Source: Trichomonas tenax (taxonomy: Eukaryota > Parabasalia > Trichomonadida > Trichomonadidae). From it: a stretch of DNA of 64,000 bases. Below the pieces are notes generated by a model, which saw nothing but the letters and a program-made list of their open reading frames with translations, was not told the origin of the DNA and searched no databases. A program made the translations under genes and the position numbers. Shown piece after piece: positions 1-12,400 of the stretch (position 1 is the first letter of the stretch; each line of letters begins with the position of its first letter). The DNA lies in contig JALKBU010000089.1 in the NCBI GenBank assembly GCA_023091735.1, forward strand, positions 24,280-88,279, in the 5' to 3' direction.

Positions 1-69
1 GTCGTGAATTTCAGAGACTCCGGGGATCTGCTGACAGAACTCTTCTTGAATAGAGAATCCGGTCTGCAT
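1..69 (-). CDS. 5' end of a gene running off the left edge (23 codons)
   Basis: On the minus strand an ATG at 69-67 opens a frame that stays open to base 1, beginning MQTGFSIQEEFCQQIPG. The composition is ordinary for a soluble protein, and an abrupt change to T-rich or A-rich sequence lies just upstream (from about 90), as at other gene starts in this window. No exact initiator element is visible, but GTGACATAGT lies about 15 nt upstream and resembles the TGACATGT element seen at other promoters here. A plus-strand frame over the same bases begins with GTG and reads into T-rich intergenic DNA, so I reject it. The product cannot be identified from 23 residues. Confidence 0.5.
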   Translation of the reverse strand, partial: MQTGFSIQEEFCQQIPGVSEIHD

Positions 70-443
70 TGCAAGCGCCCACTATGTCACTTTTTCGATT
101 TTTTTTTGTCTTTTTTCAAAATTCAAATGTTATTCTGTTTCTTGTGTATGCGTTATCATCTCTTCATATTTCAAACATATCTGCAGTCTATAGTCCCAAA
201 TGTCTATAGTTAAAAAATTGAAAATTTTATTATTCGTTTTTAACATCCGATACATCAGTATTAATCATTTTATCATCAAGCATAATTATTGAAAAGGTTA
301 ATAGCCCTTTTATAAGTCAATATTTTAAAAAATCAAAAATTGTATTTACTCTTCATTAGCTGAATGAATTTTGTTAGCTTGTAATGAATTTAAACTTCAA
401 TAAATATCTTTATTACAAAATAATTCAAAAAAATTAGTATATA
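70..443. other. intergenic, no gene seen
   Basis: AT-rich DNA between the 5' end of the partial gene at 1-69 and the 3' end of the giant gene. A long T run lies at about 91-120. I see no coding sequence, repeat or RNA gene. Confidence 0.6.
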
Positions 444-3400
444 TTAAAATTTGCTAAAATATGTATCCGCGATATTTTCCGCAACTGCCCTTGACGTGAC
501 CGTTGCGATTGCAACAATGAGATCTTCACGCTTTCTTCCATAAATCATCTCTGCGAATTCATCCCAGTTTGCAAATTGGGAAACATTTGCGCTGAGTAAT
601 GATGAAAGGATGACGATTCTATCTCTATTTGGCTTAGAAAGCGATTGTTTCTGTTGCTCGTACTGAATGAGTGTTGGGAGCGGATGATGCTTCTTTAGTT
701 TCTTCTGTGCTTGTTCGTCCTTGAGGAAGACTTTCTTGACTGGTTGTGCAGAAATTCTTCCAAGGCTGAGTTCGTCTTTAGTTGCGAATTTCTTCTCACA
801 CATTGTAGTGGACTTGAAGATGTCATCTGTGATATCTTCGAAGTCTCCTTTCATCTCTCCTTCTTCATGAGCTTCGAGTTTCTTTCTTGCATTTGCTGCA
901 TTGAGCATTGCTTGTTCTTCCATGATTATGTTTGCGATTGTTGGTTTGTCGTTCTTCGTATCTTCTTCGTTGTACAAATCCTGGAATGTCCATTCTGATG
1001 TTGGGTCTATGATTGTGATCATCTTCTTCGGTGGCTTCTTTTGTGACTTCAATATCTTCATCTCTCTTTCGAGACTCCATTCTGGTTCTGGTTCTGATGG
1101 TGCAGCTTTGACTGGAGATTCCTTCTTGTGAGTGGCCTCTTCCTTCTTCTGAAGTTCAATCTTTTCAGTGACCTTTGCAGCGTTTGTCTTTGCAAGTTCA
1201 CGAGTATCCAGCTCAGTGTATTCTTCGTCGCTGTCGGATCCAGCAAGACGAGCTTGTTTGGCCTTCTTCTTGGCTTCCTTAGCAGCAGCCTTCTGGTCAG
1301 CGAGTTCCTTCATCCTGAGCATCTCTGATTCACGTTCATCAATTGTCTGAACGAGTGATGAATCTTCATTCTCATGAATCTTCTTCATGATCTGTTCTGC
1401 TTTTCTTCTGGCTTCTTCAGCGCGTCTTAGTTCTGCCTCCTTTTCCTTCCGACGCTGTTCGAGTTTCCTCTTTTGTTCTTCTGCTGCTTTTCTCTTTTCC
1501 TCTTTCTTCCTCTCTTCTTCAAGCCTGAGCTGCTCTAACTCGCGGCGTCTTGCCTCTTCGAACTGTTGCTTCCTTTCTTTTCTTTGCTTCTGATAATCTT
1601 CGAGAATCTTCTTCTGCTGTTCATCGAGTTCCTTCTGTTTCTTCAATTCTTCCATAACCTTTTGTCTCTTTGCCTCTTCTTCAGCAAGACGCTTCTCTTC
1701 TGCCTCCTTCTCCTTTCTAAGTCTCTCTTCCTCTTCGCGTTGTCTTGCTTCCACTTCCTCGCGCATGCGCTGCTTCTTGGTCTTCTTGAGAGCCAGCATT
1801 TCCTCCTCTTCTCTCCTCTTTCTTTCCTGTTCCTGCTCGTAGAATTGTTGTCTGTGAAGCCTCTCGAGTTCCAAAGCACGACGATGAGTCTCTTCCTGTG
1901 CTTCCAATACCTTCTTCTTTGCATCCTCTTCCTCCTTCTTCTTCTTCGAGATTGCAAACATCTTGTTGACCATATTATCGGCAGCTTCGATAAGCTTTCG
2001 GCCGAGCTTCATCTCTTCCTTGTCTCTGGCTTTTTCCAGCATGAGCTTCTCTTCCTGAATTCTCCTCTGCTCCTCCTCGTCGCGGCGCTTTGCCTCTTGG
2101 ATCTGTCGTTGACGTTCTTCGATGATTTGTTGTCTGCGACGGACTTTCTCTTCCTGCTTCTTGAGCATGGCTTGCTTCTTTTCCTCTTCTTTCTTCTTTC
2201 TTTCTTCCTCCTTCCTGCGGCGCTTCTCTTCTTTCTTCTCAATTCTAGCGCGTTCTACTTTCTCTGCTTCTGTGAGTTCGCGTTCGAATATTCTCTTGGT
2301 GGTTGTTGGTTCTTCCTTCTTTTCAAAGAGTTCTGGATGCAACCTTCTTTGTTCTTCTTCTTCTTTCTTACGCTTGGCTTCTTCCTCTTCACGCTTCTCG
2401 CGCTCAATCTCTTCTTGTTTCTTGCGTTCAACGAGACGCTGTTGTGCATTGATTCTGAATTGCTCCATAAGAACGTTTGCATCGACCTTCTCTTCTTCTT
2501 CCTTGGATTCCTCTTCATCATCATAGTATCCTTCTTCTTCGAAGAATTCTTCTTCATAATCAGGTTCGACATCTTCTGGCTCTGGTTCTGGCTTTGTGAC
2601 AATCTGCTCTGGCTTAATTGCCTGTGGTTTAGGCTCCTCAGTCTTCTTGACTTCTGGTTTAACATCATCGGCTTTCTTGGCTTCAGCAACTGGATCCTCT
2701 TGTTCGATCTTCTTAGTTTCAACAGCTAGTTTAGTTTCTTCAACCTTCTTTTCTTGAACTGCTGGCTTTGTTTCTTCAACTTTTTTGGCTTCAGCAACAT
2801 GTTGAGTTTCTTCAGTCTTCTTTTCTTGAACAAGTTTAGATGCATCGATCTTCTTGACATCAGCAACTGGTTTAGTTTCTTCTGCCTTCTTTTCTGATGA
2901 CACTGGTGCTGCTTCTTCAACCTTCTTAGACTCTTGAACTAGTTTAGATACATCGATCTTCTTAGTTTCTCCAGCTGGTTTAGACTCTTCAACCTTCTTT
3001 GGTTCCTCTGTTTGCTTAACTTCAGTCTTTGGTTCCTCGTTATTCATATTTGCGAGTTCCTCGAATGTTGGGATTTGTGAAGAATCATCCTTCGGAGCTG
3101 GTGCCTTGATTGTGTCTGGAATAGAGACTTCGAATTCGTGAGGTAAAGGAGCAGTCTTCGTTTCTGTCATCTTCTCTTCGTTGAAAGCCTTCTGGGCTTC
3201 CTCTTCTGCCTTCTTCTTTTCTTCCATAGCCGCAATGGCTGCTTTTTCTTCCTCCTTGCTCTTCTCCTCCATGGCAGCAGCAAGGGCAGCCTTTTCTTCT
3301 TCGACTCTCTTTTCTTCCTGCGCTGCAACAACCTTTTCTTCCTCCGTCATTTCTTCTAACCAGAAGTTTGGTATCTTTGCGTCCTCCTCTGTATTAGGTG

Positions 3401-6400
3401 TGTCACGCTCGACTTCTGGGATTTCTTCTTCCTCATCTCTTTCCTGGTTAACAACCTCATCTTGCTTTGCCCACTGTCTGACATCGAAGACGAATTTCTT
3501 CTTCTTGATATCCTTCTTTCCAACAACAAGAGCATTATTAATTGGCTGTCTGACTTCAACATACTCTTGCTTCTTGGAAGGCTTAGCTTCTTCAGCGGCC
3601 TTAACTGGCTTATTTTCGACAAGCTGTGGTTCAGCAGGTTTGACTTCAGTTTCTTGTGGCTTAGTTGTTTCTTCTGGTGTCTCAACAACTTCTTGTTGCT
3701 TGGGTTTTTCGATGACTTCTTCCTTAGTTTCAGCGATTTCTTCTGGCTGTGGCTTCTTCTCCTCTTCTGTTGGCTGAGGAGCAGCAGGCTGTGATTCTTT
3801 GAGAGAAATTGATGGTTTTGCAACTGGAATTGGTTTCATTGTGTTCTCGACAACAAGTTTGCCCTCTTCGTTGATGTACTTGAGAACAGGTCTAAATGAT
3901 TGCTTGAAGCTTGATGGAGTGATCTGAGGAACTGGTCTTGTGTATGTTGTTGTATCCGTGACTGGCTCTTCTCTCCTGATTGGCATTGGTCTGATTGGCT
4001 TGAATCTGAGCTTTTCGTTTGCTAGTTGATCCTTCTGCTGTTTCTTCTTTGGTGCAACTGGCTTCGCCTGGAATTGTTTCTGCTGTCGTGGCTGTTGTTC
4101 CTTCTGCTCTTGATGCTTCTGGAGATTTATCCATGATGAGACTGGAGTTGTTGGAATTGGCTTCGAAGCAATTGGTTGCTGAATCCAACCAAGTTCGATC
4201 TTCTCTTCTCCTTCTTCACCTGTGGCAATTCGTTCTTCTTGTTTCATCAACTCGTCGAATGAGATTGATGGAGCACCAACAACATGATTATTGATTGACT
4301 TGACAAGCTCCTTCTGCTTTTCCTCTTCAATTAACTTCTGAGCAGCTTCAACTTCGTTGTTATACTGATTAACAATGAGTTCTGCAACCTTTGGTGCCTT
4401 CTTGACTGTCAACTTGGTTGGTTCCTCCTTTGGCTTAGCAACTGGTGTGAATGCAGGAACATTTGGTCCAGCAACTTCAGTGTTCTTTTCAGGAACAAAG
4501 TTGATAATGCCTGCAATAGCACCATACATTGCTTCTTCTGAGATTTGCTCCTTCTTTTGCTTTTCAACTGGCTTCTCGGCCGGCTGTTCCTTCTGCGACT
4601 TTCCTCCAAGTTTAATAACAGGTGGAAGGAATTTAGCTGGAAGAGCAAGTGGTCCACTCTTGCCGCCAATCTTCATGACTGGTGCCTTGACAACGACGCC
4701 CTTTGGTTCCGGCTTTTGCTCCTTTGGTTCTTTGACTTCCTTACCAAGTGGCTTCGTGTTGACAATTTGCATCTGTGGTTGTTCAATCTGTTGCTTACTG
4801 TGTCTTGTTGGGATTGCCTTGAGAGGAACTCCGCCAATATAGACTGGCTTTGATTGAGATGATGTCTTTGGCTTTGGACGTGGTTGTCCAGCAGGAACGT
4901 ATGTTTCCTTGTAGACGCCAAACGGAAGCTCTTCTGTGAATGGAGTATTTGCTGCAAGAACCCATTCGTCGATATCCTGGAAGAATGTGGACTTCATTTC
5001 TGTCTTCTTGTTTGCTCTTTCCTGGGCTTCGAGCTTCTTTTGTTCCTTTTCTTGTAGTTTCTTGTCCTGATCCTCCTTTGCCTCGTTCTCGAATCTGATC
5101 TTGTCTTCTTCGAGATATGGATACTCTGGATACATGAACTCTTCGTAATCGATTGTATCTGGAGAGAATGTAACTGTCTGATCGTATGCTGGAAGCCTTG
5201 TTCTCTTCCTCTTCTTGAATGTAATTCTAAGATCAGTGTTGGTTTCGATTGGCTCATTGAACTCGATTTCTGGCCGAACAACAAACTTTTCCTTCTTTCC
5301 ATAGACTTTGAGTTTCTTCTTCGGTCTTGCTGCTTCTTGTTCATCTTCGATGAATGCGCCAACTGCCATAGAACTTTGAACTTCCTTCTTTGTCTTCTCT
5401 TCTTGTGCCATGATCTTGTAGAAGTCGCCGGATTCGCTTGGAACGCTGATTCTCTTTGGATCAACATGCCATGTGACTTCGATATCTTCATCAGAGTCGT
5501 ACTGTGGCATCTCCTTTGGTAATAATGTTGGTAACTTGAATGGTTTGATGCCCTCTGGTTGTTGCTTGTTAACAACCTTCTTTTCAGGAACAACAACAGT
5601 GTTGCGTTGAGGCTGTGCAGTCTCAGACATTGGAATTGAACCTCTCTTTGGTCTTGCTGATTCTGATTTAGCACGTTTCTGCTTCTTCGGCTTGGCTGGT
5701 TCTGGCTTGATTTCGTCCTCCAACTTGACATCATCGAAGCTGACATTTTGGACCGGATGATATGTTCTGCCAATGAGTGTTAAATCAAGCAACTCATCAA
5801 CTTCTGTCCAGTAATCGAGATTGTCTTGAACAACTAGCTTCGGCTTTGGTGCAACCTGGAATGGCTTGGATGGATCGAAGTTAATCAAAGCATCAATTTC
5901 ACTCTCAGACATAACTGGAATTTCTTTTGCACCGCTCTGTTTCTGAGTGAAATCAATAACATTGGACTTGTGCTGCATTTCAGTGAGCTTGAAGTCACCT
6001 TCAACGTATGGGGTAACGCTCTTAGCCTCTTCATGGTCGTAATATTTGATGGCTTCTTGTGGTAGCTCATCATTGAAGTCAAATCTATCGACGCACTCTG
6101 GTGCTTCAGCGAATTCAGGGGCCTTCTTAGCCGCTGGCATGAAGTTAACAGTAACAGAAACAGACTCAGCACGCTTCTTCCTCTTGATTTGATGGAACTT
6201 GGTTTGTTCTGTATTGAGGAATGTTTCTGTTGGTGGAATGAATTCCTCAGGTGGCTCTACGAACTTGAATGGAGATATCTTCTTGATTGGACCCCAAGTT
6301 GATCCAACTTGAGCTATGGAATCATCGAAAACTTTGACATCATTCTCCATTCTCTTCATGCGAACGCCCTTTTGTGGATCCTTGACATTCTTTAAGATGA

Positions 6401-9400
6401 AGTCTGTTTCATCAAGAAGTTCGTTTGCATAAATAAGCTCTGTTCTCTGTGGAGGTTTGTGTTCCTCCTGATTGAGGTTTTCAAGCATCTTTGTTGCTGA
6501 CTCTGATTTGCTGCGTTGCTTCTTTTGTTTCTTCTTGCCAACCTTGATTGTATGCTCAATTACATGGCCATCCTTCGGAATGTATTGCTGGCCGAATAGA
6601 AGTGGATCGTCCTCCATGAATTGATCTTCATTTGCATTCTCCCATGTGACTTCCTCGTCCTGAGATTCCTGAGCTTTCTCTTCTTCTTCCTCGTGCTTTG
6701 CTTCGAGTCTCTTCTTTTCAGCATCAAAGTCGTATGTTGGTGCTTCAATTGATTTCTTGTGGCTTGGCTGGAAATCAGCCTCTGGTATTTCATCTGTTGG
6801 AGCTCTCTTCTTCCTCTTAATTGTAACTGATTTAGCACGCTCCTTCTTGGATGATGCGGATTTGAGTTCATCAGAGATGATATCACTGATTGTTGTCTGT
6901 TTGAACTTACCTCTAATCTGAGCTGTGAAAGTAAGCTGCTGACCGCTTTCATCCTTAGACTGGCTCTTCGATCTCATGCTGGCTGGATTAGCAGACTTCT
7001 CTGAAGGAGTGTAGCGACGGCCAACATAGTAATCAACGGCATCAACATATTGCTCCTGAACATCATCCCAGGTATCGGCAGTCTTTGCTGATCCCCAGAA
7101 TAATTCATCAGTATTATTTAATTGTTCTTCCTCCTTCTTCTGCTCTTGCTCAATCTCGTTGATGTCAGGAACATACTCAGGTGGCTCATAGGCTGAGTGC
7201 TTGGATGGTTTGAAGCCAACCTTTGGTGCAGCTTCTGACTGACTTCTCTTTGTTCTCTCCTTCTTCTTAGGAGCAGCATCCTTAACTTCGATTGGAGGGT
7301 CATCGGGTTCAATGGGTTTGGCTGTGATCTTCTGGACTGGTCCCCAGAACTTGCCAATATTAGAAATGGAATTATCATAAACTTTGACTTCGCCATGCTT
7401 CATCTTGTAGTTCTTTGCTTCTTTCTCTGTTGCGAAGATTGGAGTGTTAAGGTAGTCAAGTTCATTCATATCAATAACTGCTGTGGCTGCTTCTCTGTCA
7501 CGTGCATTTTGATCCTGCATTGCTTCGTCATTATAAAGACGATCAAATGATGATTTTGCCTTGGAATATGCTGATTTCTTCTTTTGCTTCTGCTTCTTCT
7601 CAGGTGGAGCTTCGTATGATGTTAGAGCCGTTGACTTATACTTTAAATTGGTGTTGAATAATAAGTCAACTTCGTCATTAGCATCAGCACCCCACTGATC
7701 CAAGTTATCTGGTTGGCCAAATGCTGGTTCATCAGAGTCAAGAAGCTTCTTAGTTTCTTTCTGTGGTACAGTTATAGCTTCTTCCTCAATTTCTGGCTGC
7801 TCGATCTTGTGAACGTTTTGGCGTGGCTTGAATTCTACATCTTCGATCTTAGCAACACCAACAGATCTGGCTCTCCTCTTTACTGCCTTGACAGTAATTG
7901 GTGCGTCATCTAATTTGATTGTCTTAGCTTCAATCTTCTGAACTGGTCCCCAAGACTTGCCGATGTTTGAAATTGATTCATTGTAAACCTTAACTTCGCC
8001 ATGTTTCATCTTATAATTCTTGGCTTCTTTTTCGGAAGAGAAAATTGGAGTATTGAGATAGTCTAAATCTGGAAGGTTTGAACGTGGAGCATTTTCATAA
8101 TCATCTTCGTAGAACACTTCAGATGAAGATCCAACCCTTGCGTAAGAAGATTTCTTTTTGGAGTTCTGCCTGTTATCACCGCCTTTTGGTCTGTACTGGA
8201 GATTAGAATCGAAGTATGGATCTTCTTCGGTGAATACTGAAGCGCTCCATTCATCAACTAGCTGGGCTGATGGCTTCTGAACGACAGGTTGTGGACTCTC
8301 AAAGCTAGAACCGAAGCTTTCTGGTTGGCCGAATGGAGGCTCTTCAAGTTCTGGCTGCTCAATCTTTTTGGCATTCTTTGGCTTGAATTCAACCTCCTCT
8401 GGCGCCTGTCCACCAACAGATCTCGCTCTCCTCTTAATAGCCTTGACTGGGCTTGGTGTTTCTTCGACAGTGTCCTTCTTGACTTCGATTGGAGTTTCAT
8501 CGAGTTCGAGTGGCTTTGGTGCCATCTTTTGAACTTTTCCCCAAGACTTTCCGATGTTGGCAGCAGATTCATCATAAACTTTGACTTCGCCGTGCTTCTT
8601 CTTGTAATTGGCTGCTTCCTTCTCTGTTGTGAAGATTGGTTGATTCAAGTAATCCAAATCAATCATATCACTGCTTGGGATCGAATCTTCGATATTGTAG
8701 AATTTATTTGATGAAGACTTTGTTTGCTTCTGTTGTGATTTGGTTGCAGTAGCCTTTGGCTTGTATTGCAAGTGATAGTCGATGTAAGTATCTTCTTCAT
8801 TGAATGCACCAGCTCCCCAATCATCAAATGACTCTGGTTGACCGAAGGCTGGTTCTTCCATGTCATTCTTCTTGGGCTTGACTTGCTCTTGAGGAATTTC
8901 ATCGAACTGATCTGGTTGACCGAATGGTGGTTCTTCGATTTCTGGCTGTTCAATCTTCTTGGCAGTCTTTGGCTTGAATGCAACATCTTCAACAATCTGG
9001 CCGCCTACACCAAGAGATTTAGCTCTTCTCTCAGCAGCTGCTGCAAGTTTCTGCTTCTTTGTAACACGTTCTTTCTTCTTCTTTGGCTTTTCTGCGATTG
9101 GTGGTGAAGGTTTGGCTGCTTCTTTAGGTGGTTCTGGGGCTTTAACTGGCTGTTGAACTGGCTTTGGTTGTTCGACAACTTTCTTCGGCTTGACTTCTTC
9201 GGCTGGTTTCTGTGGTTGCTTGGCGACAGTCTTTGGTTGTTGAGTAACCTTTGGCTTCTCTTGAATAACTGGGATCCTGACTTCTTCGGATTCAAGGAAC
9301 TTCTGAGTCTTCTGGAATGATACTGGCTGTGGAGAAGATGATCTCTTCTTGGAAGCAGAAGATTTAACACGAGAAATAACATCGATTGGGATGATGATCA

Positions 9401-12400
9401 GTGGTATGACAACAGGCTTTTCAACCTTTGGCGCTTCTTGAATGACTGGTTCTTCAACATCTTCTTCAATGACTTCCTCTTCATAAGAGTATTCATATTC
9501 ATCATCAGCCTTTTTTTCTTCCTTAGGAGCTCTGTTCTTCTTGATGTATGGGCTTGAACCCTGGAATTCGAATGGGCTGTCGGAATCTTCGATTCCCCAT
9601 TCTTGAGTGCCTTCATTATCAGCTTGTTCATGTTCATCTTCTTCGACAACTTTAATCTTGCTGCGAGCAGCTTCTTCAAGGCTCTTCTGCTGTTGTTCAC
9701 GCTCGGCAGCATCCATCAATGTGAATGGAAGCTCTTCTGATGTATCAAATGATGAACCATCGGACATGCTTCCTTCACTCGAAGACTTCTTGAAGATGAA
9801 GTTGCTATCGTTGTCGCCCCATAAGTCCTCTGGAAGATCGAAGTCTGAGTCGCTCATGTAAGTAGATGATTGATCAGATGAGATCAAAATCTCCCAGTTC
9901 TCAGGAAGTCCCTTGAGTGGCTGTGGTTCAGGAACCTGAACCTGAGCTGGTTCTGGCTTCATATTGATATCAATATCAGGAACATCAACTTTAGTTGTGA
10001 TTTGAGCAATCATTGAATTCATGTGATCGATGTCTTCGTGATGGTCGTCTTTAATGAAGTTATCAATATCATCCTTGTTTAATGGCTTCTTATGAACTTT
10101 ATGCTTCTTTAGGACTGTCTTCTTTGTCTTCTTGGTCTGAACCTTCTTTGCAAGATCCTCAATAAATCCTGGAGTGTTAACAACTGACTCAACTTGTGAC
10201 TTTCTTTCTGGGATTATAGATGGTGGTGAAGATGATCTCTTCTTGCCTGCTAAGTTATCAATGATCTTTTCGTATTTGATAATGAACTTCTGTGGAACTG
10301 GTTCCTCTTCTTCAACATCTAGTTGTTCGATTTGTTCAACAATTGGCTGCTCGATTTCTTCAATAGCTGGTTCTTCGACTTTCTCGGCAACTTGTTCCTT
10401 AGTCTGTTCAAATCCTGGTGGAACTTTTGGGGTTTCGATATCAGCAAGAACTCCTGGTTCGAAACCTGGTGGGAACAGATCCTTCTTAATCTTCTTTTTT
10501 GCTCCAAGGTCATAAAGAGATTGAACAATTCCGGAAATGTCAATTGGTATCTTCGACTTTCCTGTTCCCTTCATGTAATCCTCTTCTTCGTAAACAGGCT
10601 CTTCGACTTGTTTCTTGGTTTCAATGGCAGTTGGTGCTGGGGCTGGTTCAATCTTCTTGGATTCCTTAGGAGTGAACTCTGGCTTCTTGACCACGAATGG
10701 CTTCTGTACTGGTTTCTTGGCTTCAGGAGCTATCTTTTGAGCCTTCTTGGCTGCAGCTTCTTCTTCAGCAAGTAATGCTTCGAAGAGAGCTTTGCCTTGG
10801 AACTGAGATGGAGAAACAGAACGTACTGGCTTTGGCTTTTCAGCCTTGTACTGACGGCCAAGGAATAAGATGTCATCATCTTCATCGAATGCAGCCTCAT
10901 CCCATTTGCTTGTTGTTGATGCTGGTGCTGGCTTTTCGACAACTGGAACATCAACTTTCTTGACTAGTTTGGCTGCTGGCTGTGGAGTGATTTCAACAGC
11001 CTCAGCTGGTTCAATCTTCTTGGATTCCTTAGGATGGAATTCGGGTGCTTGAACTGGTTTCTGCTTCTTCTCCTCTTTTACAGGCTTTTGTGCTGGTGTT
11101 TTAGCAGCAGCTTCTTTCTCAAGCAATTCATCGAATTGAGATTTGCCTGGAACTGGTGGTTCTAGTTTGGACTTCTTGGAAACATATTGTTGACCAACAT
11201 AAACAAAATCAGCGTCCTCGCCAAAAGCATCTTCCGTCCATTGACTGGTCTCTTGGGATGCTTCTTCAACAACTGATCCTTCAGAAATTTCGGTTGAGAC
11301 TGATTCCTCGACCTTAGTTTGAAGTTCGGTGACTTCCGCTTGTTCAATCTTCTTGAACTCCTTTGGACGGAATTCTGGTGACTGCAATTGAGCAAGTTTT
11401 TGTTTCTTCTCATCATCTTGGGCAACCTGCTTTTCTGTCTTTGTAGCAACTGCTTCTTCAGCGAGTAATTCATCAAATTGAGATTTGCCTGGAACTGGTG
11501 GCTCTGGTTTGGACTTCTTAGAAACATACTTCTGTCCGACAAAAGCAAAGTCTTCATCCTCACCGAATGCATCTTCGGCCCATTCTGATGCTGTTGTTGA
11601 ATGCTGTGGAACTTCTTCTGTGGATGCTGATTCAATAACATCTCTTTCTGTTGTAGCATCTGGCTCGAGAGCATCATCTTCAACAACTGGAGCTGTTTCC
11701 GTCTTCTTAGACTCCTTTGGATGAAAAGCTGGTGATTGTAACTCTGCAAGTTTCTGCTTCTTTTCTTCTTCTTGAATCTTTTGAGCAGTCTTTGTCTCGA
11801 CTTCTTCCTTTGAAAGAAGTTCATCGAACTGTGATTTATCTGGAACTGGTGGCTCTGGCTTGGATTTCTTGGAAACATATTGCTGGCCAACGAAAGTAAA
11901 GTCACCATCCTCAGCAAATGCATCTTCGCCCCATCCGTTTGTGCTTTCATTTGTTACTGGAGCAGGTTTTTCATCTTTTGGTGCTTCGGCTTCTTCAACT
12001 TTCTGATTGGCTTGAGCAATTTCCTCTGTAACTTCAGCTTGTTCAATCTTCTTCTTAGATTCCTTTAGACGGAATTCTGGTGATCTGAGTTCAGCAAGCT
12101 TCTGTTGTGCCATCTTTTGTTCTGTATCGGCATTAACTGCTTCCTTATCAAGGAGTTCATCGAACTCTGATTTTCCTGGTGTTGGTGCAGCTTGTTGAGG
12201 CTTCTTAGAAACATACTGTTGACCAACAAAAGTGATGTCATCATCTTCTCCAAATGCATCTTCATTCCATTCATTACCAGCTTCTGGTGAAACTTCTTCG
12301 ACTGTAGATTCTTCTGACTTTTGTTCAGGAGTAGCAGGCATTGCTTGAGCAATTTCATCTGTAACTTGAACCGGTTCGCTCTTCTTAGATTCTTGAGGAT

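Noticed and set aside
4..213. Plus-strand 69-residue frame at the left edge
   Set aside because: Begins with GTG, runs into T-rich intergenic DNA and overlaps a more convincing minus-strand gene start.
1566..2729. Long plus-strand Leu/Phe/Ser-rich frame of 387 residues
   Set aside because: Shadow of the Glu/Lys-rich coding strand of the giant gene; the composition is that expected from antisense GAA/AAG codons.
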